From assembly GCF_003857055.1 (NCBI RefSeq), contig NZ_QGSZ01000217.1, forward strand, positions 62,001-126,000: DNA of 64,000 bases, given 5' to 3'. The stretch comes from Micromonospora inaquosa. Lineage in GTDB: Bacteria > Actinomycetota > Actinomycetes > Mycobacteriales > Micromonosporaceae. Position 1 is the first letter of the stretch. Each line of letters begins with the position of its first letter. Below the pieces are notes generated by a model. That model did no database searches. It saw nothing but the letters and a program-made list of their open reading frames with translations, and had not been told where the DNA came from. The position numbers and the translations under genes were made by a program. Shown one piece after another: positions 8,444 to 15,873 of the stretch.

Positions 8444-9052
8444 CTAACGTGTCGACTCTGCCGACTGACGCTCCGAGTTGATCCTGAGGAGCCCTTCGAC
8501 GCCGCGCAGGAAGGTCTCGGACACCAGCGTCGGGTCGGAGAGGCATCCGGCCGCCATGGCGCCGTCCCGGAGCATGATGAAGTGACGCGCCGCCGGATCC
8601 GCCGTTTCTTCGTGGACCTGCGTCATGAGCATGGTGATGGTGTCCAGGAACCATTGCCGGTGGGCCGTGAGTTCCTGGTGCACGGGATGGTTCGTGTCGG
8701 GGTATTCGGCTGCGGCGTTCAGGAACGCGCACCCACGGAACCCGGGGGACTGGATGTTCCGCGCGATGGAACCGGCGATGGCCAGGAGGGGATCGACCGG
8801 CGATTGGTTTGCGGCGAGGGCCTCTTCCACCATTGCGTGGTCCATCTGATGCACTTCACGCAGGTAGGCCAGGATGAGGTCGTCCTTGCTGGGGAAGTGT
8901 CGGTAGAAAGTGGCCCTGGTCACCTTGGCCTCGGCGATGATCCGGTCGACGCCGACGGAGTGAATGCCCTCCGTGTAGAAGATCCTGGTCGCCGTGCGGA
9001 GAAGCCGGAGTCGTGCCTCGGAGGGCCGGGCGTCGGGTTCGTCGCGCGTCAT
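8444..9052 (-). CDS. TetR/AcrR family transcriptional regulator
   Basis: 202 residues, convergent with the disulfide reductase gene. The N-terminal helix-turn-helix reads VDRIIAEAKVTRATFYRHFPSKDDLILAYL, a textbook TetR DNA-binding domain; the remaining ~150 residues are the all-helical ligand/dimerisation domain. The ATG at 9052 is taken as the start (a TTG immediately precedes it). Its own promoter region contains CAGAACGTTCGGTCG at 9070-9084, matching the palindrome in front of the EthD operon at 5981. It probably represses both itself and that operon. The effector is unknown. Confidence 0.88.
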   Translation of the reverse strand: MTRDEPDARPSEARLRLLRTATRIFYTEGIHSVGVDRIIAEAKVTRATFYRHFPSKDDLILAYLREVHQMDHAMVEEALAANQSPVDPLLAIAGSIARNIQSPGFRGCAFLNAAAEYPDTNHPVHQELTAHRQWFLDTITMLMTQVHEETADPAARHFIMLRDGAMAAGCLSDPTLVSETFLRGVEGLLRINSERQSAESTR

Positions 9053-9069
9053 CAAACCATCTTAGCGAA

Positions 9070-9084
9070 CAGAACGTTCGGTCG
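9070..9084. promoter_or_regulatory. TetR-type operator upstream of the TetR gene
   Basis: CAGAACGTTCGGTCG shares its left half-site and core with the perfect palindrome at 5981-5996. It lies 18 bp upstream of the TetR start codon (9052), where a repressor would block its own transcription, and also upstream of the divergent hydrolase gene at 9200. Confidence 0.6.
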
Positions 9085-9199
9085 AGCTGGCGTGACCGCT
9101 CAGTTTCTCTATCTCAGCCACAGTGGCTCGATAATGCGGGATTCTGGATGCGACAACCGCCGGGTCTGCTGCGGCGAGGCATCTCGAAAGGAGTCCCAG

Positions 9200-9949
9200 A
9201 TGAGTTCTGCTCCTGACAGGTCTGCCCAAGGGGCAGGGATGCCGACAGTCGTGCTGGTCCACGGGGCATTCGCCGGCTCGTCGAGTTGGAACGGGGTGAT
9301 TGCCAATCTCAAGCGTCGAGGCTATCCGGTCATTGCCGTTGCCAACCCGCTGCGCGGTGTGCAAAAGGACGCCGCTTACGTTCGGGCTCTTTTGGACAGC
9401 CTGCCCGGACCGGTCGTGATGGCCGCCCATTCCTACGGCGGGCTGGTCATGACGGAGGCCGCGGATGGCGCCTCCAACGTCAAGGCGCTGGTGTACGTCG
9501 CGAGCGTGAGCCCGGACGTGGGGGAGAGCGTGATCGGGTTGCTCGGCAAGTACCCCGGCAGTCAACTCGCCTCAAGCATAAAAATGGTGCCGATCCCCGC
9601 CGACGGGGGCGGCATGACGACGGATCAGTACATCCTGCAGGACACGTACCCGGAGGTGTTCGCCGCCGACGTCGACCGCGGCACCGCCGAAATCATGGCC
9701 GCAACGCAGCGCCCTGCCTCGGCGAGCGCCCAGGAGGAGGCTGTGACCAAGGTCGCCTGGAAGACGATCCCCTCGTGGACCCTGATCACCACACAGGACA
9801 AGGGCATTCCGCCAGACTTGCAGCGCTTCCTCGCCGAGAGGGCGGGGTCCACGACAGTTGAGGTCGCCGCTTCCCACGCCGTGGCAGTCTCGCAGCCCGA
9901 CCCGGTCGCAGACCTCATCGACACCGCCGCCCGCGCCACCATGAGCTAG
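9200..9949 (+). CDS. Alpha/beta-fold hydrolase
   Basis: 249 residues; ATG 9200 follows GAAAGGAG. N-terminal TVVLVHGAFAGSSSW is the oxyanion-hole region, and MAAHSYGGLV is the nucleophile elbow with the catalytic Ser. A C-terminal ASHAVAVSQPDPVADLI segment supplies the His. The pattern matches the small single-domain alpha/beta hydrolases (salicylic acid esterase/EstC-like) common in actinomycetes. No signal peptide, so cytoplasmic. Divergent from the TetR gene, whose operator lies in the shared intergenic region, so it may belong to the same regulon. Confidence 0.85.
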   Translation: MSSAPDRSAQGAGMPTVVLVHGAFAGSSSWNGVIANLKRRGYPVIAVANPLRGVQKDAAYVRALLDSLPGPVVMAAHSYGGLVMTEAADGASNVKALVYVASVSPDVGESVIGLLGKYPGSQLASSIKMVPIPADGGGMTTDQYILQDTYPEVFAADVDRGTAEIMAATQRPASASAQEEAVTKVAWKTIPSWTLITTQDKGIPPDLQRFLAERAGSTTVEVAASHAVAVSQPDPVADLIDTAARATMS

Positions 9950-9973
9950 GTGCTCGCAGTGGCCTCGCCGGGG

Positions 9974-10279
9974 CTACCCGTTGGGCTGAAGCCCGCTGGC
10001 GATACGGTCCACCGCCTGCTTCGCCTCGACCAGGCTCGTGCCGGTCTGCTTGCGGTAGGCGCGAACAGCCTGAACCGTCCGACCGCTCTCCAGGTGCCGG
10101 ACAACTTCTGATTCCACCGGCGCGGCGATGCCGAGGTGATCCATCACCAGATCGAGCTTCCGCTGGAGGGCCCCGAGCTGGGCCGCCGAGCTGCGCTTCT
10201 CTTGGAACCAAGCTCCGGTCGCAGCCGCGATCGACCCGATCGTGGCGATGACGAGCAATGTTGCTTCCCAAGGATCCAT
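9974..10279 (-). CDS. Small membrane-anchored protein with ribosomal L7/L12 C-terminal-like domain
   Basis: 101 residues. A single N-terminal hydrophobic helix (about 6-23) is followed by a charged linker (QEKRSSAAQLGALQRKLDLVMDHLG). A ~40-residue C-terminal segment (VRAYRKQTGTSLVEAKQAVDRIA) then matches the helix pattern of the L7/L12 C-terminal domain. Such stand-alone anchored copies are frequent in actinobacteria and are not ribosomal stalk proteins; function unknown. Confidence 0.65.
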   Translation of the reverse strand: MDPWEATLLVIATIGSIAAATGAWFQEKRSSAAQLGALQRKLDLVMDHLGIAAPVESEVVRHLESGRTVQAVRAYRKQTGTSLVEAKQAVDRIASGLQPNG

Positions 10280-10467
10280 CAGTACATCTAATCAGCGGTG
10301 CGCAATCGAGGCACTCCGTGCTCCTGGCCGCGTGCGTCCCTCTGCCGTCGATGAGGCGTTACGTGACGCCCTGATACGGGAGCGCCCTGGACGGCGCCGG
10401 TCAGATTGCCTGGGACCGACGCCGTCCGAGCCCGTGGTGCTCACGTTCTGAGGACGTGATTTGCGGA

Positions 10468-11703
10468 TCACGCCCCGCCGGTGGGGGCTGGCTGGACCCG
10501 CTCGAACCGCACCCGGCTCAGCCATCCGGGAAGGTCACTGAGGACGTACAGCTCGCCATTCACGTCGGTGCCGATCGCGGTCGGCTGAATCGGGAAGTTG
10601 CCGATCGTCGCGGACTCGTAGCCGCCCGTCGGTTTCGGACGCACCGCGAACGCGAGAGTCGAGCAGTAGTCGCTCGCGATGTAGGTACCCCGCGCCTCCG
10701 GGGTGGCGGACCCTCGGTACACCACGCCGCCGGTCACCGAGCAGTTCTCCGTGAGGTAGTGCTCGTACTCGAAGACCGGATCGGTGTAGCGCACGCCCGG
10801 CCGGCACTGCTCCTGGTCGAAGACCGGCGTGCCCTCGCGGCAGGACCAGCCGAGGTTCGCCCCACGCTGATGCGGGCGGATGTGGTTGATCTCCTCGACC
10901 AGGCCCTGGCCGACGTCACCGATCCACAGCGAGTTGTCGACCGGGTCGATGGAGAACCGCCACGGGTTGCGAAGCCCGTAGACCCAGATCTCCGGCCGCG
11001 CGCCCGGCACGCGGACGAACGGGTTGTCGAAGGGCACGCAGTAGGGCTTTGGGCCGCAGCTGCGGTTGACGTCGATCCGCAGGATCTTGCCGAGCAGGGT
11101 GCCGAGGTTCTGACCGGACTTGAACGGGTCGTTCGCGTGACCGCCGTCGCCGAGCGACCAGTAGAGATAGCCGTCGCGGTCGAACGCCACCTGTCCACCG
11201 TTGTGGTTGCCGTACTCGGCGTGCTCCTGGGTGAGCAGCACCTGCAGTCGATCAGGAGCGCTGATGGGCACTCGTGCCAGGGTCAACGCCCCGGCCGGAA
11301 GACTCGTGTAGGCCACATAGAGGATCCCGGTCCGTGCGAAATTCGGCGCCGGAGTGATGCCGAGGAGGCCGCGCTCGTTGTCCGACGTGTCGATCCGGGC
11401 GGTCAGGTCGAGCACCGGCTCGGCGGCCAAGCCGGTGTCGGGGTGATAGGCGCGGACGGTGCCGTTCTTCTCCGCGATCAGCATCCGGCCGTCTGGCAGC
11501 CCGGTGATCGCGATCGGACGCTGCAGGCCGAAGGCGACCTGTTCGGATACCACTGTCAGTTCAGTGAGTGGCACCGCGCGGGTGCGGGATGGGCCGGCCG
11601 CTGCGGTGCCGGCTACCGGCGCCGGTGGCAGCAGCAACGCACACAGGGCCAGAATGAGCAGCCCGGCCAGCATGGTGGCCGGGCGACGACGCCGTCGCGA
11701 CAT
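10468..11703 (-). CDS. Secreted PQQ-dependent sugar dehydrogenase (glucose/sorbosone dehydrogenase family)
   Basis: 411 residues. Signal peptide: RRRRR then a hydrophobic stretch, cleavage likely near residues 30-36. The mature part is a six-bladed beta-propeller of the GSDH family. It contains LQRPIAITGLPDGRMLIAEKNG, the ERGLLGI blade motif, EYGNHNGGQVAF with the candidate catalytic base His167, YWSLGDGG (Ca/PQQ region) and YGLRNPWRFS. It should oxidise sugars outside the cell and pass electrons to an acceptor. A CebR-type operator abuts the -10 of its promoter, the same arrangement as for the LPMO gene at 12954, which suggests a joint role in oxidative polysaccharide attack. No C-terminal CBM or cytochrome domain. 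Confidence 0.88.
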   Translation of the reverse strand: MSRRRRRPATMLAGLLILALCALLLPPAPVAGTAAAGPSRTRAVPLTELTVVSEQVAFGLQRPIAITGLPDGRMLIAEKNGTVRAYHPDTGLAAEPVLDLTARIDTSDNERGLLGITPAPNFARTGILYVAYTSLPAGALTLARVPISAPDRLQVLLTQEHAEYGNHNGGQVAFDRDGYLYWSLGDGGHANDPFKSGQNLGTLLGKILRIDVNRSCGPKPYCVPFDNPFVRVPGARPEIWVYGLRNPWRFSIDPVDNSLWIGDVGQGLVEEINHIRPHQRGANLGWSCREGTPVFDQEQCRPGVRYTDPVFEYEHYLTENCSVTGGVVYRGSATPEARGTYIASDYCSTLAFAVRPKPTGGYESATIGNFPIQPTAIGTDVNGELYVLSDLPGWLSRVRFERVQPAPTGGA

Positions 11704-12160
11704 GATTCAGCTCCTCAAGCAAGTGGGATTGGGGACGCAATCTGGGAGCGTTCCCACGATACATCGATTCGCACCGATCTCAAGCCCTGCCGCCCTGCCG
11801 CCTGTCGCACGGGTGGGTAACGGGACCGGTCCATGTTGAGTTACGTCGATGTTGCGAGAGTGGATCCAGATGTGTTGGAATGGCTCAAATCGCCGCAGCG
11901 CGGGGGCAACCGCGCTGGGAACGGCCAGCACGGGAGCATCGCAGTGTCGGCGGGGCGTCGCTTTGGCAGACGGCTCGCACGCCGCATCGCTGGGCCATCT
12001 TCATGCCCACCGGCACTCGCCGGGCAGGCGTCCTCGTCCGCCCGTGCGTATCTCCCGGTCCGTGTCCCCGGCGGCCGACGCGCTCGACGTCTGACCCGCC
12101 CGGGGGCGTCCGATTCGGTCTGCCAGCGCACCAGAAGCGGCGACGAGGTGAGAAGCAGTC
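11704..12160. other. 457-bp intergenic region between dehydrogenase and membrane-protein genes
   Basis: Divergent promoter region. It holds the CebR-type box and leftward promoter described separately (11743-11783). The remainder up to 12160 contains no reading frame I would call a gene on either strand. A ribosome site (GAGGTGAGAAG) for the next gene lies near 12145. Confidence 0.5.
11743..11756. promoter_or_regulatory. CebR-type operator (dehydrogenase promoter)
   Basis: TGGGAGCGTTCCCA, one base from the perfect palindrome TGGGAGCGCTCCCA known as the binding site of CebR, the LacI-family cellobiose-responsive repressor of Streptomyces. On the minus strand a promoter TTGAGA (11783-11778), 16 bp, TATCGT (11761-11756) runs into the box, so bound repressor would block the -10. 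The dehydrogenase start codon is 40 bp further down. Confidence 0.75.
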
Positions 12161-12739
12161 ATGATTTCCCGAGAGAGTTTCGCGGGTTGGTATCGAAACC
12201 GCTTCGTATGGGTGGCGGTGATCCTGCTGGCGGTGTCGGCCGGCGCGCTCGTACTGGTCAACCGGGCCGACCAGAAGACGGAGCCGGCGGATCTGCACGG
12301 GCAGATCATGGCCCGGATGCGTACCACTCTCGAACAGGCCGACCCGGGGCAGCACAACCATGCCGGACACAGTGCCCAGCAGGCCGCCAGCAAGGAAAAG
12401 CCCGCAGTGATCTGTGGGGTCCGCGTCTACGGCTACGAGCCGTCCGACGTCACCGCGCTCGCCGACGTGCGAACGGTCTACGGCTTTCACCTCTGTGGGG
12501 TCGCCGAGCAGAAGCGCCCCTGGGACGTGGCGGTCAAGCTGGCCGGCCCCGTGATCATGGATATGTCCACCGAGCCCCCTGGCATCCAGGTGGTTGAGGC
12601 GACCGCCGACGTCAGGTTTGTCGACCGGCTGCGGGAGATGTTCCCGGACAAGTACGAGGAGGTGGCGCTCAAGGAGGCGCTGACCGAGTCGGAAATGGCC
12701 GACCAGCGCCGCCGGTACGACGCCGCGGCCGGGCTTTGA
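12161..12739 (+). CDS. Membrane-anchored protein of unknown function
   Basis: 192 residues not assigned to a family. Residues ~14-34 form one transmembrane helix, followed by an extracytoplasmic domain of ~155 residues. Just outside the membrane is a His-rich patch (QHNHAGH: His65, 67 and 70). Two cysteines, Cys85 (VICGVRVYGYEP) and Cys112 (FHLCGVAE), could form a disulfide. It lies between the CebR-boxed dehydrogenase and LPMO genes, but no CebR-type box was seen directly in front of it. An accessory role in extracellular redox or metal handling is possible; this is speculation from position and composition. Confidence 0.6.
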   Translation: MISRESFAGWYRNRFVWVAVILLAVSAGALVLVNRADQKTEPADLHGQIMARMRTTLEQADPGQHNHAGHSAQQAASKEKPAVICGVRVYGYEPSDVTALADVRTVYGFHLCGVAEQKRPWDVAVKLAGPVIMDMSTEPPGIQVVEATADVRFVDRLREMFPDKYEEVALKEALTESEMADQRRRYDAAAGL

Positions 12740-12869
12740 CCATGCCGGTCGGTCGCGATCCGTGCGGCGCTGGCGCGGCTGCCGACCTCGGTGCGCAGAC
12801 CCGTCGTTGATCAGGTGCTCTGGTCAGCATGGTCGGCTTGATCCACATTCGACCATCAATAGATCCGTA

Positions 12870-12897
12870 TTGATATTTAAGCTCATAGATGTAACAG
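12870..12897 (+). promoter_or_regulatory. Promoter of the LPMO gene
   Basis: TTGATA (12870-12875), 16 bp, TAACAG (12892-12897), within a strongly AT-rich stretch (12860-12900) unlike the neighbouring DNA. The CebR-type box begins seven bases after the -10, over the expected transcription start. The rest of the 12740-12953 gap holds no gene. Confidence 0.5.
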
Positions 12898-12903
12898 TTG
12901 GTT

Positions 12904-12917
12904 TGGGAGCGTTCCCA
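12904..12917. promoter_or_regulatory. CebR-type operator (LPMO promoter)
   Basis: TGGGAGCGTTCCCA, identical to the box at 11743-11756. It covers the likely start of transcription of the LPMO gene (start codon 12954) and sits where a LacI-family repressor would block it until cello-oligosaccharide is present. Confidence 0.75.
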
Positions 12918-12953
12918 TTGTGATCTCTGGTACCGAAGAGCGGAGGATGAACA

Positions 12954-13634
12954 GTGCGTTCACACAAGCCCGATCAATCCGGGGGGCGAACTCCGTCACC
13001 CGTCCGTCAGTCCATCCGAGTGCTCGTCGTGTTGTTCGCCATGGTGGTCGGTACGCTGCCCTCGATCGGCGCAGCCCAGGCCCACGGCACCATCATCAAC
13101 CCGGCGAGTCGGGCCTATCAGTGCTGGAAGACCTGGGGCAACCAGCACATGAACCCGGTCATGCAGCAGCAAGACCCCATGTGCTGGCAGGCGTTCCAGG
13201 CCAACCCCGACACCATGTGGAACTGGATGAGCCAGCTGCGCGACGGCCTCGCCGGCCAGTACCAGGCCCGTACCCCGGACGGCCAGCTGTGCAGCAACGC
13301 CCTCTCCAGGAACAACTCGCTGAACCAGCCCGGAGCGTGGAAGGCGACCAATGTCAGCCCCAACTTCACGGTCCAGCTGTACGACCAGGCCAGCCACGGT
13401 GCTGACTACTTCCGGGTCTACGTCACCAAGCAGGGGTTCAACCGGAGCACCCAGCAGGTCGGGTGGGGCAATCTCGACCTGATCGCGACGACCGGGCGCT
13501 ACGCGCCGGCGCAGAACATCTCGTTCAACGTCTCGGCCTCCGGGCGCTCTGGAGAGCACGTCCTGTTCGTGATCTGGAAGGCGTCACACCTGGACCAGAC
13601 CTACATGTGGTGCAGCGACATCAACATCACCTGA
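12954..13634 (+). CDS. Secreted lytic polysaccharide monooxygenase, AA10 family
   Basis: 226 residues from GTG 12954, seven bases after GGAGG. A 43-residue signal peptide ends ...IGAAQA, leaving His44 as the mature N-terminus (HGTIINPASRAYQCW), as required for the copper histidine brace. The second copper ligand is His148 in QASHGADYFRVYVT. The C-terminal block LDQTYMWCSDINIT completes the AA10 fold. The protein is a bare catalytic domain with no CBM, about 183 mature residues. AA10 enzymes oxidatively cleave chitin or cellulose; the CebR-type operator argues for cellulose or mixed plant-wall substrates, but the specificity is not decided by what I can see. Confidence 0.92.
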   Translation: MRSHKPDQSGGRTPSPVRQSIRVLVVLFAMVVGTLPSIGAAQAHGTIINPASRAYQCWKTWGNQHMNPVMQQQDPMCWQAFQANPDTMWNWMSQLRDGLAGQYQARTPDGQLCSNALSRNNSLNQPGAWKATNVSPNFTVQLYDQASHGADYFRVYVTKQGFNRSTQQVGWGNLDLIATTGRYAPAQNISFNVSASGRSGEHVLFVIWKASHLDQTYMWCSDINIT

Positions 13635-13657
13635 TCGGCACGACCGACAACCGCAAC

Positions 13658-13697
13658 ACAATCCGGCCCAGGGCGTCAGCGCCCTGGGCCGGATTGT
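13658..13697. terminator. Bidirectional rho-independent-type hairpin after the LPMO gene
   Basis: A perfect 18-bp stem (13658-13675 with 13680-13697) closes on a TCAG loop and continues into TTGTTCTT-like sequence on the plus side. It lies between the LPMO stop codon and the convergent SnoaL-like gene, so it can end both transcripts. Confidence 0.8.
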
Positions 13698-13758
13698 TCT
13701 TCAGGTAATGCCTGCCCTGCCTGTGGGTGCAACGACCCAATGGGCGCCCCGCCTGATG

Positions 13759-14151
13759 TCAGGCGGCCAGTTGGCGAACCATCTCGCCCGAGTCGTGCAG
13801 GTTCGTCATCTTCACGAATCGGCCGTTGCCCACGGTGTAGATGGCGTACTCGACGATCTCGAACGATGCCCCGGAGGCAGGAACGCCGAGCCACTCCTTC
13901 ACCGGAGTGCCGGTGTTGATCGCGCGCACGGCGATGCGGTCGCGGTCGATCAGCAGCTCGCTGAGCTCCCAGTGAATGTCGGGAACGGCGTCGACGATCC
14001 CCTTCAGGACAGTGACGACGTCATCCCGCCTGGCGGGGGTGCCGTCCAGGAGGACGTCGTCGTTGATGAACTCGTCCATGCCGTCGAGCTCATGGTTGTT
14101 GAGCGCCTCGGCGTAGCGCAGGTACCAGCTGCGTAGATCGCTGTCAGTCAT
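13759..14151 (-). CDS. SnoaL-like polyketide cyclase/ester cyclase family protein
   Basis: 130 residues in the NTF2-like fold: an N-terminal helix ([20 protein letters not shown]), a [14 protein letters not shown] strand-loop, [19 protein letters not shown] central strands and [18 protein letters not shown]. SnoaL-like proteins range from true polyketide cyclases to uncharacterised small-molecule binders. No biosynthetic cluster is nearby, so a detoxification or unknown role is more likely. ATG 14151 is preceded by an intergenic region built around a 26-bp inverted repeat shared with the divergent TetR gene. Confidence 0.75.
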   Translation of the reverse strand: MTDSDLRSWYLRYAEALNNHELDGMDEFINDDVLLDGTPARRDDVVTVLKGIVDAVPDIHWELSELLIDRDRIAVRAINTGTPVKEWLGVPASGASFEIVEYAIYTVGNGRFVKMTNLHDSGEMVRQLAA

Positions 14152-14202
14152 GGGGAATGCCCCTCCTCCGTACGGACTGCGGGGGACCCCGCAGCCCGCA
14201 CT

Positions 14203-14265
14203 CACCTTGTGCACCGATCGGTGCCGAAAGCTACTGTACTTCGGCACCGACCGGTGCACAAGGTG
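14203..14265. promoter_or_regulatory. Double operator: long inverted repeat between SnoaL-like and TetR genes
   Basis: Two 26-bp arms (14203-14228 and 14240-14265) are reverse complements with one mismatch, separated by 11 bp. Each arm contains a smaller palindrome with half-site GCACCG (GCACCGATCGGTGC on the left). This gives two TetR-type sites placed symmetrically in the divergent promoter region. The right arm ends only 12 bp before the TetR start codon. Confidence 0.75.
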
Positions 14266-14277
14266 TAGGATCGTGCA

Positions 14278-14877
14278 ATGGAGAAGGCGCAGCTGGGTCG
14301 ACCGCGAGCGTTCGACGCCGAGGAGGCACTCGAGAAGGCGATGGTGGTCTTCTGGAGCCAGGGATACGAGGGGGCCAGCCTCGCGGACCTCACCGAAGCC
14401 ATGGGCATCTCCCGCAAGAGCATGTACGCGGCCTTCGGCAATAAGGAGCGGTTGTTCCGCAAGGCCTTGCAGTGCTACTCGGAAGGCCCCGGCGCCTACG
14501 TCGCCCAGGCACTGCTGGCCCCTACCGCACGCGAGGTGGCCATGGCGTTCCTGACCGGTGCGGTCCAGGCGAACACCCGGCCCGGCTGGCCCACTGGCTG
14601 CCTCGGCGTACAGGGCGCGCTGGCTGTCGGTGAGACTGGCCAGGTCGCGCGCGACACCCTGCGTGAATGGCGTGCCCACGGCCAACAGCTCCTCCGCGAC
14701 CGGTTCCAGCGGGCCGTCGAGGAGGGGGACCTGGCCGCCGACGCGGATCCGGAATGGCTCGCCCTCTACGTCATGACCATCGCAAACGGCCTGGCCGTGC
14801 AGGCGTCCGGCGGCGCGGCCTGCGACGATCTACAGCGCGTCGCCGACACCGTTCTACGGAACTGGCCGCCGACCTGA
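14278..14877 (+). CDS. TetR/AcrR family transcriptional regulator
   Basis: 199 residues. The helix-turn-helix is in [32 protein letters not shown]. The C-terminal domain ([17 protein letters not shown]) matches the TetR subgroup that often controls a neighbouring SDR or cyclase gene. Divergent from the SnoaL-like gene, with the long inverted repeat at 14203-14265 as the evident operator, so it very probably represses both. It may also influence the convergent SDR gene downstream. Confidence 0.88.
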   Translation: MEKAQLGRPRAFDAEEALEKAMVVFWSQGYEGASLADLTEAMGISRKSMYAAFGNKERLFRKALQCYSEGPGAYVAQALLAPTAREVAMAFLTGAVQANTRPGWPTGCLGVQGALAVGETGQVARDTLREWRAHGQQLLRDRFQRAVEEGDLAADADPEWLALYVMTIANGLAVQASGGAACDDLQRVADTVLRNWPPT

Positions 14878-14938
14878 CGGAACCGCACTGCGACCTGGTC
14901 GGCCACGTTCCGCCCGGGCTGCGCGTGGATCACTCTGC

Positions 14939-15718
14939 CTACGCGCCCTGTCCCTGGTTCTGCATCAGCCCACCGTCCATGAAGTACGTCGACCCGGTGA
15001 CGTAGTCGGCGTCGTCGCTGGCCAGGAAGACGGCGAGCTTGGCGATCTCCTCCGGCTGCGCGGCCCGCTTCCACGGGATGGACTGCACCTGCTCTTCCAG
15101 GAATTTCGGGTCGTCGATCGCCTGCTGGTTGAACGGGGTGAGCACCATGCCGGGCCCGATGTTGTTGACGTTCATGTGCATCGGGGCGACCTCCAGGGCG
15201 ATGCTCTTGGCCAGCTCCAGCATGCCGCCCTTGCTGGCGTCGTAGTCGGAGCCGCCGGCACGGGCCACCTCCTGATGGACGGAGGTGATGTTGATGATCT
15301 TCCCGTGCCCGCCCTGGTCGCGGCGATGCTGGATGAACCGGCGACAGCAGAAGAACATCCCGTAGAGGTTGGTGCGGATGGCCCGGTCCCAGGTCGCGGT
15401 GTCCAGGTCGGCCACCGGGGTGCCGGAGGCGTCCACGCCCGCGTCGTTCATCAGAATGTCCAGCCTGCGGAACTCCCCAAGAGCCTCGTCGAACATCGCC
15501 TCCACCTGATGCTCGACGCTGATGTCGCCCTGCACGACGACAGCCCGCTGGCCGGTCTTCTCGATCTCGGCCTTCGTGTGGTTCGCGCCCGCATGGTCGT
15601 CCAGGTAGTGCACCACCACGTCGGCGCCCTCCCGACCGAATTCGATCGCGGTGGCCTGTCCGATGCCCGAGTCGGAACCGGTGATCAGTGCGGTCCTGCC
15701 CGCCAGTCGTCCGGTCAT
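14939..15718 (-). CDS. Short-chain dehydrogenase/reductase
   Basis: 259 residues; ATG 15718 is seven bases after GGAGGGAG. Rossmann signature TGSDSGIG at residues 13-20; the usual NNAG appears as NDAG. Catalytic Ser146, Tyr159 and Lys163 occur in ITSVHQE and YDASK. The pattern and C-terminus (DDADYVTGSTYFMDGGL) resemble classical glucose 1-dehydrogenase-like SDRs. Coenzyme and substrate are not certain. Convergent with the TetR gene. Confidence 0.88.
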   Translation of the reverse strand: MTGRLAGRTALITGSDSGIGQATAIEFGREGADVVVHYLDDHAGANHTKAEIEKTGQRAVVVQGDISVEHQVEAMFDEALGEFRRLDILMNDAGVDASGTPVADLDTATWDRAIRTNLYGMFFCCRRFIQHRRDQGGHGKIINITSVHQEVARAGGSDYDASKGGMLELAKSIALEVAPMHMNVNNIGPGMVLTPFNQQAIDDPKFLEEQVQSIPWKRAAQPEEIAKLAVFLASDDADYVTGSTYFMDGGLMQNQGQGA

Positions 15719-15873
15719 CAGCACGCTCCCTCCGTGGCTGTCATCTCAGCGGGCTTACCCGCTGACCGCCGCGCCAACCGAACAGGATCGCCGGGTGCTG
15801 ACGCTGCCGAATGCACCGCTCGCATGCCTGGCGGCTGACATCGCCGCAGCGGAACTCGCGCGGGACAACGGCC

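Noticed and set aside
13759-15718. A small polyketide gene cluster (SnoaL-like cyclase plus SDR)
   Set aside because: No synthase, carrier protein or tailoring set is present; SnoaL-like and SDR genes alone do not indicate one.
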